A stretch of DNA of 64,000 nt from Pseudomonas sp. sp1636 (GTDB lineage Bacteria > Pseudomonadota > Gammaproteobacteria > Pseudomonadales > Pseudomonadaceae): the NCBI RefSeq assembly GCF_030376615.1, contig NZ_JARRAB010000022.1, positions 1 to 64,000 of the forward strand. Direction: 5' to 3'. Position numbers and translations under genes: made by a program. The notes beneath the pieces are model-generated. The model did not search any database. It saw nothing but the letters and a program-made list of their open reading frames with translations, and was not told where the DNA came from. This document shows, one piece after another, positions 15,989 through 24,943 of the stretch (its first letter is position 1; each line of letters starts with the position of its first letter).

Positions 15989-18759
15989 ACGCCATCCTCC
16001 GTCTCGCAGCCTGCGTCTGACGCGGCCGCACTCGCCTGTCCCAAGGGCAGGGTAAAGGAAAAAGTTGCCCCCTGTCCGCGCGCACTCTGCACCCACAGCC
16101 GGCCGCCGAAGTGCTCGATGATCTGCCGGCTGATCGGCAGCCCCAGCCCGGTGCCCTGCGGCTTCTCGGTGAGGTTGTCGCCGGCCTGGCGAAACTTCTC
16201 GAAAATGGTTTCCTGGTCGACCGGGTCGATGCCGCAACCGTTGTCGTGCACGTCCACCCGCAACGCCTGCGGCAGCACCTGCACGGCGATGCCGATGCGC
16301 CCCGCCTCGCGGTCGCAGAACTTGATCGCGTTGGAAATCAGGTTGAGCAGCACCTGCAACAGGCGATCGCGGTCGCCCAGCGCCGGCGGAATCTGCGCCG
16401 GCAGCTCGAGGCGCAGTTGCACACCCTGCTCCTGCAGCAGCTGGCTGGTGCTGGCCTGGGCATCCTCGATCACCTCGCGCAGATCGAGCGCGCCGGTGTG
16501 CCATTCGGCACGGCCCGACTCGAGTTTGGCCAGATCCAGCACCTGGTTGATCATCCGCGTCAGGCGCTCGCTCTCCTTGACGATGATGGCAACGAAACGC
16601 GCGCGCTGCAGCGGATCCAGCTCGGGGTTGTCGTTGAGAATCTCGGAGAAGGCACGAATCGAGGTCAGCGGCGTGCGCAGCTCGTGGGTCACGGTGGAGA
16701 TGAAGTCGTCCTTCAGGCGGTCGAGCTCCTGCAGCCGCGCATTGGCCGCGCGCAGTTCGCCGGTGGCGACCTCCAGTTCGTGCGACTGCTGCTCCAGACG
16801 GCGGCTGTAGGCGATCACCTGCGAGGCTTCGTCGAGGATGTCGAGCACCTCGTCCATGCCCAGCGGCTCCTCCTGCACCACCGAGGCCAGCATCACCCGC
16901 GCCGAGGCGGCCCCGATCGCCCCCGCCAGTTGTTGCTCGGCGAAGTGCACCAGATCGGCATCCGGCACCAGTTCGGCACTCGACGCCAGGCCGCGCTGCG
17001 CGGCGTAGCCGGCGAAGGCTCCGGCGGCCCGCGGCGGGCCGAGGAAGCGCCCGACCAGGGCGATCACCTCCGTCACCGAGGCGCTGCCGCGCCACAGGCT
17101 GGAGCCGCGCCCGGCCACCTTGAAGACGTCGACGAACAGCAGCGCCTGGGCATGTTCGCGGCTGCTCTGGCGGCCGAACAACGACACCCCGACATAGGCA
17201 CCGAGGTTGGCCAGCAGGCTCCAGAACAGCGAATGGCCGATCTCGTCCAGCCCGGTCAGGCCGAACAGCGCCAGCGGCTTGAGCCAGGCGATGGCCAGCG
17301 GCCCCTGCTCGATGAAGCTCAACGGCAACCAACCGGACTTGGCGAACGCCGGCAGCAACAGGGTATAGAGCCAGAGCAGGAAGCCCAGCGACAGCCCACT
17401 CAGGGCGCCGGCGCGGGTGCCCTGCTTCCAGTACATGCCGCCGAGCATCGCCGGGGCGAACTGCGCCACCGCGGCGAACGACACCAGGCCGATCGAGACC
17501 AGCGCATAGGCCTCGCCCGCCGCGCGGTAATACACATAGCCGAGCAACATCAACAACAGGATGGCGCCGCGCCGGATGCCCAGCAGCAAGCCTGAGAGAT
17601 CCGTCCGCTGCGCCAGGCCGAGGGCCTTCCAGCGCAGCAGCAGCGGCATCGCCAGGTCGTTGCAGATCATCGTCGAGAGCGCGATGGTCTCGACGATGAC
17701 CATACCGGTGGCGGCCGACAGCCCGCCGATAAACACCAGCAGCGCCAGCGACTCCTGGCGCAAGGCCATGGGCAGGGTGAGGACGAAGGTGTCGGCATCC
17801 ACAGTGCCGGCGGGGAAATGCATCAAGCCGGCGAAGGTGATCGGCAGGACGAAGATATTGATCGCCAGCAGGTACAGCGGAAACAACCAGATGGCCTTGG
17901 CCAGGTGGTTCTCGTTGACGTTCTCGACCACGCTGATCTGGAACTGGCGCGGCAGAAACAGGATCGACAGCATCGACAGAAAGATCAGCGACACCCAGGA
18001 ACCGTAAGTCCCGGCAGGGCCGCCGAGGGTCAGCAGTTGGTCGACATCGGGCAAGCGCGCGGCCTGTTCGAAGACGTCGGCGAAGCCATGGTAGAGGCCG
18101 AAGGTGACGTACAGACCGACCGCCAGAAACGCCAGCAGCTTGACCAGCGACTCGAAGGCGATGGCCGCCACCATGCCTTCGTGGCGCTCGGTCGCGTCGA
18201 GGTGGCGGGTGCCGAACAGGATGGTGAAGATCGCCAGCAGCAGCGCCACATAGAGCGCGGTGTCCTGCAGGACACCGAGCGCCTGACCCTGATTGGGCAT
18301 CTGAATCGCCGGGTACTGCCAGAGAATCAGAAAGCTGCTGGAGACCGCCTTGAGTTGCAGGGCGATATAGGGGATGACCCCGACCACCGCGATCAGGGTG
18401 ACCAAGCCGCCGAGCAGCGCGCTCTTGCCGTAGCGCGCGGCGATGAAGTCGGCAATCGAGGTGATGCGGTTGGCCTTGCTGATGCGGATCATCTTGCGCA
18501 GCACCAGCCAGAACAGCGCCGCCATCAGGGTCGGCCCGAGGTAGATCGGCAGGAAGCCGACGCCGCTGGCCGCCGCCCGGCCAACGCTGCCGTAGAAGGT
18601 CCAGGAGGTGGCGTACACCGCCAGCGACAGGGCATAGATGTAGGGGTTGGCGATGATCGAGCGGCCGGCATCGGCGCGCTTGTCGCCCCAGTAAGCGATA
18701 GCGAAGAGGATGCCCAGGTAGGCGCAGGAGGTCAGCAGGATCAGGCCAGCGAGCGGCAT
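15985..18759 (-). CDS. SLC5-domain sensor histidine kinase (CrbS/MxtR/CbrA-like)
   Basis: 924 aa. Residues 1 to about 500 are a sodium:solute-symporter (SLC5) domain with about 12-13 helices. A signalling helix (LEQQSHELEVATGELRAANA) leads into HisKA with H-box THELRTPLTS (about residue 690). HATPase_c has N-box NLISNAIKF (about 804) and G-box GTGLGLPIS (about 870). The receiver that some homologues carry at the C-terminus is here a separate gene overlapping by ATGA. Relatives respond to acetate or the carbon/nitrogen state. It is distinct from the CbrA gene at 58219. The ligand is not readable. Confidence 0.88.
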   Translation of the reverse strand: MPLAGLILLTSCAYLGILFAIAYWGDKRADAGRSIIANPYIYALSLAVYATSWTFYGSVGRAAASGVGFLPIYLGPTLMAALFWLVLRKMIRISKANRITSIADFIAARYGKSALLGGLVTLIAVVGVIPYIALQLKAVSSSFLILWQYPAIQMPNQGQALGVLQDTALYVALLLAIFTILFGTRHLDATERHEGMVAAIAFESLVKLLAFLAVGLYVTFGLYHGFADVFEQAARLPDVDQLLTLGGPAGTYGSWVSLIFLSMLSILFLPRQFQISVVENVNENHLAKAIWLFPLYLLAINIFVLPITFAGLMHFPAGTVDADTFVLTLPMALRQESLALLVFIGGLSAATGMVIVETIALSTMICNDLAMPLLLRWKALGLAQRTDLSGLLLGIRRGAILLLMLLGYVYYRAAGEAYALVSIGLVSFAAVAQFAPAMLGGMYWKQGTRAGALSGLSLGFLLWLYTLLLPAFAKSGWLPLSFIEQGPLAIAWLKPLALFGLTGLDEIGHSLFWSLLANLGAYVGVSLFGRQSSREHAQALLFVDVFKVAGRGSSLWRGSASVTEVIALVGRFLGPPRAAGAFAGYAAQRGLASSAELVPDADLVHFAEQQLAGAIGAASARVMLASVVQEEPLGMDEVLDILDEASQVIAYSRRLEQQSHELEVATGELRAANARLQELDRLKDDFISTVTHELRTPLTSIRAFSEILNDNPELDPLQRARFVAIIVKESERLTRMINQVLDLAKLESGRAEWHTGALDLREVIEDAQASTSQLLQEQGVQLRLELPAQIPPALGDRDRLLQVLLNLISNAIKFCDREAGRIGIAVQVLPQALRVDVHDNGCGIDPVDQETIFEKFRQAGDNLTEKPQGTGLGLPISRQIIEHFGGRLWVQSARGQGATFSFTLPLGQASAAASDAGCETEDGV

Positions 18760-18772
18760 GGGCAGCGCCTCC

Positions 18773-18973
18773 TCATCGGCTCGAGCACTCGACGACCAGG
18801 ATCATCGCCACGATCAGCAGCGCCCAGGCAATGAACAGGTAGGCGAACAACAGCGGAATACCGAACACCTCGCCGCCGCTATCGAACAGCGCCAGCAAGG
18901 GATAGCTGAACAGCAGGCAACCCAGCATGAACAATGCCACCAGCCGCTGTGCTCGCAGTATGCGCTTGGCCAT
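18773..18973 (-). CDS. Small membrane protein upstream of the SLC5 kinase
   Basis: 66 aa. A basic N-terminus (MAKRILRAQR) and two hydrophobic helices (LVALFMLGCLLFSYPLLAL and a second from about residue 40) end in VECSSR. GGAGGT precedes the ATG at 18973; a longer ORF to 19048 has no site. It ends 13 bases before the kinase start, so it leads the operon. Its size and position suggest an accessory subunit of the symporter-like sensor, by inference. Confidence 0.75.
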   Translation of the reverse strand: MAKRILRAQRLVALFMLGCLLFSYPLLALFDSGGEVFGIPLLFAYLFIAWALLIVAMILVVECSSR

Positions 18974-19069
18974 AGCCCTTACCTCCTGGGCTAAGTGTGG
19001 CCGATTATTCGCGCCGCGCACTGCGCGACCATGGTAGGGGGCGTGCACTGGCGAACAGGCACGCGCCCT

Positions 19070-19954
19070 CTACGAACCGGCGAAATCGGCGCAGTAGTCG
19101 CGCCTCGGCAAGGCCGGGGTAAACCAGACGAAATCGGCGGCAGCGGCGCCGACCGGCTGGCCCACTTCGGCCAGGATCAGCACCAGGCTGGCGGCGCTAT
19201 CGCCCAAGTCCGCCAAGTGCAGCGGCACGCCCAGGTCGCGACGCACATGAAAGATGCCCGCGAACAACAGGCTTGGCTGTGGCGCAGCCAGCAGCGCCGT
19301 GGCCATGCGGCGGTCACGCTGCTGCTGCACGGCGAGCATGGCCGGCAGCTGGCTCTTCGGCAGTTTGTCGCAATGGGAAGTCTCGATCTGCGCCAGCAAG
19401 GGCCCGTGCACAGCGGCTGCCGTCGAGAGTGGGCCGGTCAACGGCGGTCGCTTGCGATAAATTTGCCGCACTTGCGCGCGCTCCAGGTTGGCCGCCAACA
19501 GCGGGTACGGCTGGGCTAACGCGTGCCGCACGATCGGCCCGTATAGCGCCCAGGGCCAGCCTTTTTGCCAGGCCAGTGCAGCCGGAAGGTCGGCGACCTG
19601 CTGCCCCCCGAGCACACGGGCATGCAGCGCATCGACCTTGCTCTGCTGCTCGGGCGTGAGCATTTCCAGCAGCAGGCTACCCTGCCGACGGCGCGCCTCC
19701 AGCGCCTGCAGCAACCAGAGCTGCAGGGCGTGGTGATCGGGGTTGTCATGCTTCTCGCCGACCAGCACACGTGGCGCGGGAGCCAGATGTTCGAGCAATT
19801 GCTGCGGGCTCAGGCGCTGACCCGTTCTTAGATCGACGATCTGCCCCAGCTCGGCATGTTCGCGCCCTTCCGGGCTTTGCCAGGCGGGCAGCGGCGGCAG
19901 GCAGGCCTGGCAGCCGACCAGCAGGACGACGGCCAATACAAGCAGCACGCGCAT
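19070..19954 (-). CDS. ChaN family lipoprotein (haem/iron-related)
   Basis: 294 aa. The start at 19954 (MRVLLVLAVVLLVGCQA) gives a lipoprotein signal with lipobox LVGC, and AAGGA lies upstream. The ChaN/DUF399 core is visible: LVGEKHDNPDHHALQLW, LLLEML and LFAGIFHVRRDLGVPLHL. ChaN of Campylobacter binds cofacial haems. The Phu cluster of P. aeruginosa has a comparable gene, PhuW, near prrF. No Fur box was noticed at this promoter, and no haem transporter genes lie beside it here. Confidence 0.82.
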   Translation of the reverse strand: MRVLLVLAVVLLVGCQACLPPLPAWQSPEGREHAELGQIVDLRTGQRLSPQQLLEHLAPAPRVLVGEKHDNPDHHALQLWLLQALEARRRQGSLLLEMLTPEQQSKVDALHARVLGGQQVADLPAALAWQKGWPWALYGPIVRHALAQPYPLLAANLERAQVRQIYRKRPPLTGPLSTAAAVHGPLLAQIETSHCDKLPKSQLPAMLAVQQQRDRRMATALLAAPQPSLLFAGIFHVRRDLGVPLHLADLGDSAASLVLILAEVGQPVGAAAADFVWFTPALPRRDYCADFAGS

Positions 19955-20124
19955 AAGGGAATCCTTGGTGTTTGGGGGGGTTATGCAAAGAGTAGCAGCG
20001 CGGCGCTGGCGAGCGTTCATCCCGGGGAGCTCGCCCCCGACAAAAGCATCAGGGCGCAAGCCCCACCCGCCACTTGGCAGTCCTCGACAGATCGGGATAA
20101 TGGCCGCCTACCTGGGAGATGCCG

Positions 20125-20442
20125 ATGATGCGCTTATGCGCCCCGAACGAGCTGGCCGAAGGCCAGAGCCGGGGCTTTGTGATTGACGGCGAAAAACTGT
20201 TTGCCGTGCGCAAGGACGGCCAGGTGTTCGCCTACCGCAACCGTTGCCCGCACAAGGGCATCCCGCTGGAATGGCTGCCGGATCAGTTTCTCGACCACAG
20301 CGCCAGCCTGATCCAGTGCGCCACCCACGGCGCGTTGTTTCTCATCGATACGGGCGAATGCGTGGCCGGCCCCTGCGCCGGACAATCGCTAAAAGCGCTG
20401 AGCTGCGAGGAAAACCGCGAAGGGATCTGGCTGACCTCGTAG
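20125..20442 (+). CDS. Rieske [2Fe-2S] domain protein
   Basis: 105-aa single-domain Rieske protein. Cluster ligands are NRCPHKG and QCATHG, the two C-x-H pairs, within an otherwise normal fold with the N-terminal LCAPNELAEGQSRGFV. It could be an oxygenase-type ferredoxin or electron carrier; the partner is not nearby. ATG 20125 is chosen because GGGAG lies 6 bases upstream; two other ATGs flank it within 6 bases. Its stop codon lies inside a REP palindrome. Confidence 0.85.
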   Translation: MMRLCAPNELAEGQSRGFVIDGEKLFAVRKDGQVFAYRNRCPHKGIPLEWLPDQFLDHSASLIQCATHGALFLIDTGECVAGPCAGQSLKALSCEENREGIWLTS

Positions 20443-20505
20443 CCCGGATGCAATCCGGGGAATATCTCGCGCCAGATAGCGCTCCCCGGATTGCATCCGG
20501 GCTAC
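20439..20505. repeat. REP palindrome (GTAGCCCGGATGCAATCCGGG family), copy 1
   Basis: GTAGCCCGGATGCAATCC is repeated in inverted orientation at 20488-20505, giving a 67-base hairpin. The left arm overlaps the Rieske stop codon. Same family as 24138-24202 and 43899-43955. Confidence 0.85.
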
Positions 20506-20529
20506 AACGGCCTGGAGCGATTTGAGTGG

Positions 20530-21237
20530 CTACAAACGCACCTCGAGCCGACGCACCAGCTGAATCCGCTGCGGGCTGATCTGCGCGCCATAGGCCAGCA
20601 CCTCGACCCCGGCACTGAGCGCTTCACGCAGGGCGGCGGCGTAGGCCGGGTCGATCTCCTCGGCCGGGCGCACCGCATCGACGTCCGTCAGATTGACGCA
20701 ATACAGCTGCACCGCGCGCACGCCCTCGCGGGCCAACGCCGCCAGCTCGCGCAGGTGCTTGGCCCCGCGTTCGGTGCGCGCATCGGGAAACGCCGCCACC
20801 CGGCTGTCGGCAAAGCCCAGGGTCACGCTTTTGACTTCGACGAAGGCCGCGCCGCTCGGGTAGTCCAGGCGAAAGTCGATGCGGCTGCGCTCCTGGCCAT
20901 AGGGCACTTCACGCTTCAGGGTGGTGAAGCCGGCCAGCTCGGTGATCAGCCCGCCACGCAGCGCCTCTTCGACCAGGCCGTTGGCGCGTGCGGTATTGAT
21001 CACCGCCAGACGACCCTGCGGCGTTTCGCCGATCTCCCAGGTGCCCGGCAGCTTGCGTTTGGGATCATTGCTGCGGCTGAACCAGATCCGCGCGCCTTCG
21101 CTCATGCAGTTGAGCATCGAGCCGGTGTTGGGGCAATGAATGGTCAATAACTCACCGTCCACAGTTTCGATATCGGCCAGGAAGCGTTTGTAGCGGCGCA
21201 GCAGCCGCCCCTGCTCCAGCGGCGGTTCAAAGCGCAT
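20530..21237 (-). CDS. sfsA: SfsA family DNA/RNA nuclease
   Basis: 235 aa, full length. N-terminal OB-like part (FLADIETVDGELLTIHCPNT, then GSMLNCM) and a C-terminal nuclease-like core with RIDFRLDYPSGAAFVEVKSV, the D-x(n)-E-x-K arrangement of PD-(D/E)XK folds. It was named for sugar fermentation stimulation in E. coli, and its physiological role remains uncertain. It overlaps the upstream aminotransferase by 11 bases, and so forms an operon with it. In enterobacteria sfsA is also adjacent to dksA. Confidence 0.9.
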   Translation of the reverse strand: MRFEPPLEQGRLLRRYKRFLADIETVDGELLTIHCPNTGSMLNCMSEGARIWFSRSNDPKRKLPGTWEIGETPQGRLAVINTARANGLVEEALRGGLITELAGFTTLKREVPYGQERSRIDFRLDYPSGAAFVEVKSVTLGFADSRVAAFPDARTERGAKHLRELAALAREGVRAVQLYCVNLTDVDAVRPAEEIDPAYAAALREALSAGVEVLAYGAQISPQRIQLVRRLEVRL

Positions 21238-22408
21238 CGGGGCGCCAGCTTTTCAGGCCACGGGCGATGCGTTCGACGGCCTGCTGCAGGCGTGGCAGGT
21301 CCTGGGTGTAGGAGAAGCGCACATGTCGGCTGGCCAGATGACGACCGAAGTCCAGCCCCGGAGTGAAGGCCACATGCTCGGTTTCGAGAAAGTGCTGACA
21401 GAAGGCGAAGGCGTCGCCGCCAAAGGCGCTGATATCGGCATATAGATAGAAGGCGCCTTCGGGCTCAACGGCAATCTTGAAGCCCAGCTCACGCAACGCC
21501 GGCAGCAAAAAATCGCGACGGCGGGCGAATTCGTGCCGGCGCTGTTCGAGAATCTCCAGGGTCTGCGCCTCGAAACAGGCCAACGCGGCATGCTGGGCCA
21601 TGCTCGGCGCGCTGATATACAGGTTCTGCGCCAGCTTCTCCAGATCCGCCACGGCCTCCTGCGGCGCCACCAGCCAGCCAAGCCGCCAGCCGGTCATGCC
21701 GAAGTATTTGGAGAAACTGTTGAGCACAAAGGCCTCGTCGTCCACTTCCAGCACGCTGCTGGCGTCCACGCCATAGGTCAGGCCGTGATAGATCTCGTCG
21801 ACCACCAGATGGCCGCCGCGCTCTTTCAACGCCCGGGACAACCCTGCCAGCTCGTCACCGGACAACAGCGTGCCGGTCGGGTTGGCTGGCGAGGCGACCA
21901 GCGCGCCGACGCTGTCCTTGTCCCAATGGCGCGCGACCAGATCCGCGGTCAGTTGATAGCGCACCTCAGGCCCCACCGGCACCAGTTGCGCGGCGCCTTC
22001 GACCAGGCGCAGGAAATGCCGGTTGCACGGGTAGCCCGGGTCGGCCAGCAGCCAGTGCTTGCCGGGGTCGACCAACAGACTGCTGGCCAATAACAAGGCG
22101 CCGGAGCCACCCGGGGTAATCAAAATCCGCTCAGGGTCTATGCTCAGTCGATAACGCTGTGCGTAGAACCCGGCAATCGCTTCACGCAGGGCCGGAATTC
22201 CGCGCGCCGCGGTGTAGCGGGTATGCCCAGCGGCCAAGGCGGCCTGGCCGGCGGCGACGATGGGCGCGGCGGTGGTGAAGTCCGGCTCGCCGATCTCCAG
22301 GTGGATGACATCGACGCCGGCGGCCTGCAACTGATTGGCGCGAGCCAGCAAGGCCATGACATGAAAGGGTTCGATGGCGCGGCTGCGCGCACTGTAGGAC
22401 GTGGCCAT
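21227..22408 (-). CDS. PLP-dependent aminotransferase, class I/II
   Basis: 393-aa fold-type I aminotransferase. The PLP-binding lysine is in NSFSKYFGMTGWRLGW. The cofactor Asp/Tyr region is VVDEIYHGLTYG, and substrate-carboxylate Arg is in HVRFSYTQD. It resembles aspartate/alanine-type transaminases. The natural substrate is not determined by sequence. It is divergent from dksA and overlaps sfsA downstream. Confidence 0.9.
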   Translation of the reverse strand: MATSYSARSRAIEPFHVMALLARANQLQAAGVDVIHLEIGEPDFTTAAPIVAAGQAALAAGHTRYTAARGIPALREAIAGFYAQRYRLSIDPERILITPGGSGALLLASSLLVDPGKHWLLADPGYPCNRHFLRLVEGAAQLVPVGPEVRYQLTADLVARHWDKDSVGALVASPANPTGTLLSGDELAGLSRALKERGGHLVVDEIYHGLTYGVDASSVLEVDDEAFVLNSFSKYFGMTGWRLGWLVAPQEAVADLEKLAQNLYISAPSMAQHAALACFEAQTLEILEQRRHEFARRRDFLLPALRELGFKIAVEPEGAFYLYADISAFGGDAFAFCQHFLETEHVAFTPGLDFGRHLASRHVRFSYTQDLPRLQQAVERIARGLKSWRPDAL

Positions 22409-22604
22409 GGACTTGCCTTGATAGAGGTTGAGGCGCGGATTCTACCCAAGCCTTGAGCGAAACGGCAGCAACCACGACAACCGGGAGTGGCGCGGCTGGT
22501 GTTGTTCTGGTAAGTTCGCCCGCTTGCAGCCGCAGGGCTGGTTTATAGCCGGCAATGGAAAGCATCCTGCGCAGTGGAATCGAGAGAGTGAGAGGCGTTC
22601 ATCC

Positions 22605-23048
22605 ATGCCCACCAAAGCAAAAGCAAAAAGCAGCCAACTGATTCGTGGCTTCGAACCCTACAAAGAAACCAAGGGTGAGGAGTACATGGGTGATCCGATG
22701 CGCGCCCACTTCACCAGCATCCTCAACAAATGGAAGCTGGAATTGATGCAGGAAGTCGATCGTACCGTGCATCACATGCAGGACGAGGCGGCTAACTTCC
22801 CCGATCCAGCAGACCGTGCCAGCCAGGAAGAAGAATTCAGCCTGGAACTGCGTGCCCGTGACCGCGAGCGCAAGTTGATCAAGAAGATCGACGAAACGCT
22901 GCAACTGATCGAAGACAACGATTACGGCTGGTGCGACTCCTGCGGCGTCGAGATCGGTATCCGCCGTCTGGAAGCCCGTCCCACCGCCACCTTGTGCATC
23001 GACTGCAAGACCCTGGCGGAAATCAAGGAAAAACAGATCGGTTCCTGA
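22605..23048 (+). CDS. dksA: RNA polymerase-binding transcription factor DksA
   Basis: 147 aa. It inserts its coiled coil into the RNA polymerase secondary channel and, with ppGpp, represses rRNA and activates amino-acid promoters. The coiled-coil tip is seen at FPDPADRASQ, and the four-cysteine zinc finger as CDSC ... CIDC. ATG 22605 gives the standard product; an ORF extending 5' to 22428 is fortuitous. Terminator follows directly. Confidence 0.97.
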   Translation: MPTKAKAKSSQLIRGFEPYKETKGEEYMGDPMRAHFTSILNKWKLELMQEVDRTVHHMQDEAANFPDPADRASQEEEFSLELRARDRERKLIKKIDETLQLIEDNDYGWCDSCGVEIGIRRLEARPTATLCIDCKTLAEIKEKQIGS

Positions 23049-23056
23049 TCTGACCC

Positions 23057-23086
23057 ACGGGGCGCTGCGGCGCCCCGTGTTGTTTC
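23057..23086 (+). terminator. dksA terminator
   Basis: ACGGGGCG / CGCCCCGT 8-bp stem with 6-base loop, followed by GTTGTTTCT, nine bases past the dksA stop. Confidence 0.75.
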
Positions 23087-23102
23087 TGCTCCTGCGCCCT
23101 CC

Positions 23103-23124
23103 TGCAGGAGCGGCTGCGGCCGCG
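23103..23124. repeat. REP-like element (GGAGCGGCTGCGGCCGCG)
   Basis: The GCAGGAGCGGCTGCGGCCGC motif matches the classical Pseudomonas REP consensus (TGTAGGAGCGG...CCGCG). Single copy between dksA and gluQRS. Confidence 0.65.
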
Positions 23125-23168
23125 CAAGCTCTCACCTCCTCCAGCACACAGCCTCTATATTGGCCCGT

Positions 23169-24056
23169 ATGAACGCTCCCGCTTATATCGGTCGCTTCGC
23201 CCCCACCCCCAGCGGTTACCTGCACTTCGGCTCATTGGTCGCGGCGCTGGCATCCTACCTCGACGCGCGCGCGGCTGGCGGGCGCTGGCTGCTGCGCATG
23301 GAAGACCTCGACCCGCCACGGGAAGTCCCCGGCGCCCAGGACGCGATCCTCAGCACCCTGGACAGCTACGGCCTGCAATGGGACGGCGAACTGGTGCGCC
23401 AAAGCCAGCGCCATGCCGAGTACCAGGCGCTGGTCGAACGCTTACTGCAGCAGGGTCTGGCCTATGCCTGCACCTGCTCGCGCAAGCAACTGGAGGGCTG
23501 CCACGGCATCTACCCCGGCACCTGCCGCGACGCCGGCCACTCACCGCAGAATGCCGCGATCCGCCTGCGCGTGCCGAACCTGAGCTACGCCTTTAGCGAC
23601 CGGGTGCAGGGCGAATACCGCCAGCACCTGGGCCGCGAGGTCGGCGACTTCGTCATCCGTCGGCGCGACGGCTTCTACGCCTACCAACTGGCGGTGGTGC
23701 TCGACGATGCCTGGCAGGGCATGACCGACGTGGTGCGCGGCGCCGACCTGCTCGACTCCACCCCGCGCCAGCTGTACCTGCAAGAACTGCTCGGCCTGGC
23801 CCAGCCGCGCTACCTGCACGTACCGCTGATCATCCAGCCCGACGGCCACAAACTGGGCAAAGCCTACCGCTCGCCGCCGCTGCCAACCGACCGGGCCGCA
23901 CCGCTGCTGGTTCGCGCCCTGCATGCCCTGGGCCAAGAGCCACCTGGCGAACTGGAGCGCGCCCGCCCGCCCGAGCTGCTGGCCTGGGCAGTCCGCCACT
24001 GGGACGTCGGCCGCATCCCGCGCTGCCGCACCCTGGCCGAGGCGCAACTGCGCTAG
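23169..24056 (+). CDS. gluQRS: Glutamyl-Q tRNA(Asp) synthetase
   Basis: Truncated GluRS paralogue that attaches glutamate to the queuosine of tRNA-Asp. The class I HIGH-like motif is TPSGYLHFGSL. The zinc-site cysteines lie in CTCSRKQLEGC...YPGTC. The KMSKS-like element is KLGKAYRS. The anticodon-binding half of GluRS is missing as expected, 295 aa. ATG 23169 is chosen over the TTG at 23160. dksA-gluQRS is a conserved pair. Confidence 0.95.
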   Translation: MNAPAYIGRFAPTPSGYLHFGSLVAALASYLDARAAGGRWLLRMEDLDPPREVPGAQDAILSTLDSYGLQWDGELVRQSQRHAEYQALVERLLQQGLAYACTCSRKQLEGCHGIYPGTCRDAGHSPQNAAIRLRVPNLSYAFSDRVQGEYRQHLGREVGDFVIRRRDGFYAYQLAVVLDDAWQGMTDVVRGADLLDSTPRQLYLQELLGLAQPRYLHVPLIIQPDGHKLGKAYRSPPLPTDRAAPLLVRALHALGQEPPGELERARPPELLAWAVRHWDVGRIPRCRTLAEAQLR

Positions 24057-24137
24057 CCTCATCGCGCCGCAAACCCTATGTTCATCGGTAAGCTTTGCGA
24101 CGTCCCAGGATGGATGGCAATGGCGTCCCGCTCTCGC

Positions 24138-24202
24138 AGCCCGGATGCAATCCGGGGCGGTGTGGCGGCGACAATGACTTCCCCGGATTGCATCCGGGCT
24201 AC
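24138..24202. repeat. REP palindrome (GTAGCCCGGATGCAATCCGGG family), copy 2
   Basis: AGCCCGGATGCAATCCGGGG and its inverted copy CCCCGGATTGCATCCGGGCT flank a 25-base spacer. Same family as 20439-20505. Confidence 0.85.
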
Positions 24203-24220
24203 ATTACTGCCGATAACCGC

Positions 24221-24242
24221 AGGAGGGGCTTTAGCCCACGCG
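24221..24242. repeat. REP-like element with GGGCTTTAGCCC core
   Basis: GCAGGAGGGGCTTTAGCCCA is a variant of the Pseudomonas REP consensus. The 12-base palindromic core GGGCTTTAGCCC (24226-24237) is identical to the central stem of most attC sites of the integron 6 kb away. Confidence 0.6.
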
Positions 24243-24331
24243 GACTAATCAGGGCTACTTTTCGCTGCGCCGAAGCGGCGCATTTCCCTTATCCTTACGC
24301 CCCATATTCAATCGCCCCACAGGATCGCCAC

Positions 24332-24868
24332 ATGCAAGCCCAACTCGAAGAACTGATCGGCAAGATAAGCTCGGGCTGCATGCTGGCCGAAGACATCGTG
24401 CGCATCGCTGCGGAAGCAGCCCAGGCCTACGCCGACCCGCAAGCCTTCCTCGCCGCCAACCCGGACATCAACTACGACGACAGCTTCCCCATCCCGCTCG
24501 GCGAATGGGTGGTGGTCGGCAGCCTGCCGGACACCGTATTGTTCCAGGCCGACAGCTACGAGCAGTTGTTCCAACAGATCGTCGACTCCTTCGGCCCGCA
24601 GGTCAGCTTCGTGCTCAAGCCCAAGCAGCTGGCCAAGACCGAAGCACTCAAGGCGCTCAACCGCATCCAGGTGCAACTCGCCAGTCTGTCGCCGGAAACC
24701 GGCGGCTATGTGCTGGTGGACTTCAGCGAAGCGCTGGATGACGAACTGCAAGCCGTGCTGGTGTATAGAAGCGACTTGGCGCGGGTGCTGGAACTGGCGG
24801 TGGAAGTGGGCATCTATGCGGCGCCGGCCTATGAGGCCATGCAAGCCGCGCATCCCCCTTCCAAGTAG
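24332..24868 (+). CDS. Conserved protein of unknown function
   Basis: 178-aa acidic, soluble, Ala/Leu-rich protein (MQAQLEELIGKISSGCMLAE at the N-terminus). I do not recognise a family. It has no signal peptide or membrane segment. ATG 24332 has AGGA about 6 bases upstream. It stands alone between gluQRS and the T6SS effector pair; codon use and GC match core genes, so it is probably an old resident. Confidence 0.65.
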   Translation: MQAQLEELIGKISSGCMLAEDIVRIAAEAAQAYADPQAFLAANPDINYDDSFPIPLGEWVVVGSLPDTVLFQADSYEQLFQQIVDSFGPQVSFVLKPKQLAKTEALKALNRIQVQLASLSPETGGYVLVDFSEALDDELQAVLVYRSDLARVLELAVEVGIYAAPAYEAMQAAHPPSK

Positions 24869-24943
24869 GGTGCGCCGCGCGCACCATCCCACCGCCCTTC
24901 AGCCCGGAGCCTAGGCGTAATCCAGGTTATGCAACCGCAACAC

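Noticed and set aside
15989..17332. N-terminal extension of the response regulator inside the kinase gene
   Set aside because: Arg/Ala/Gly-rich out-of-frame translation of the kinase gene; the receiver starts cleanly at 15988.
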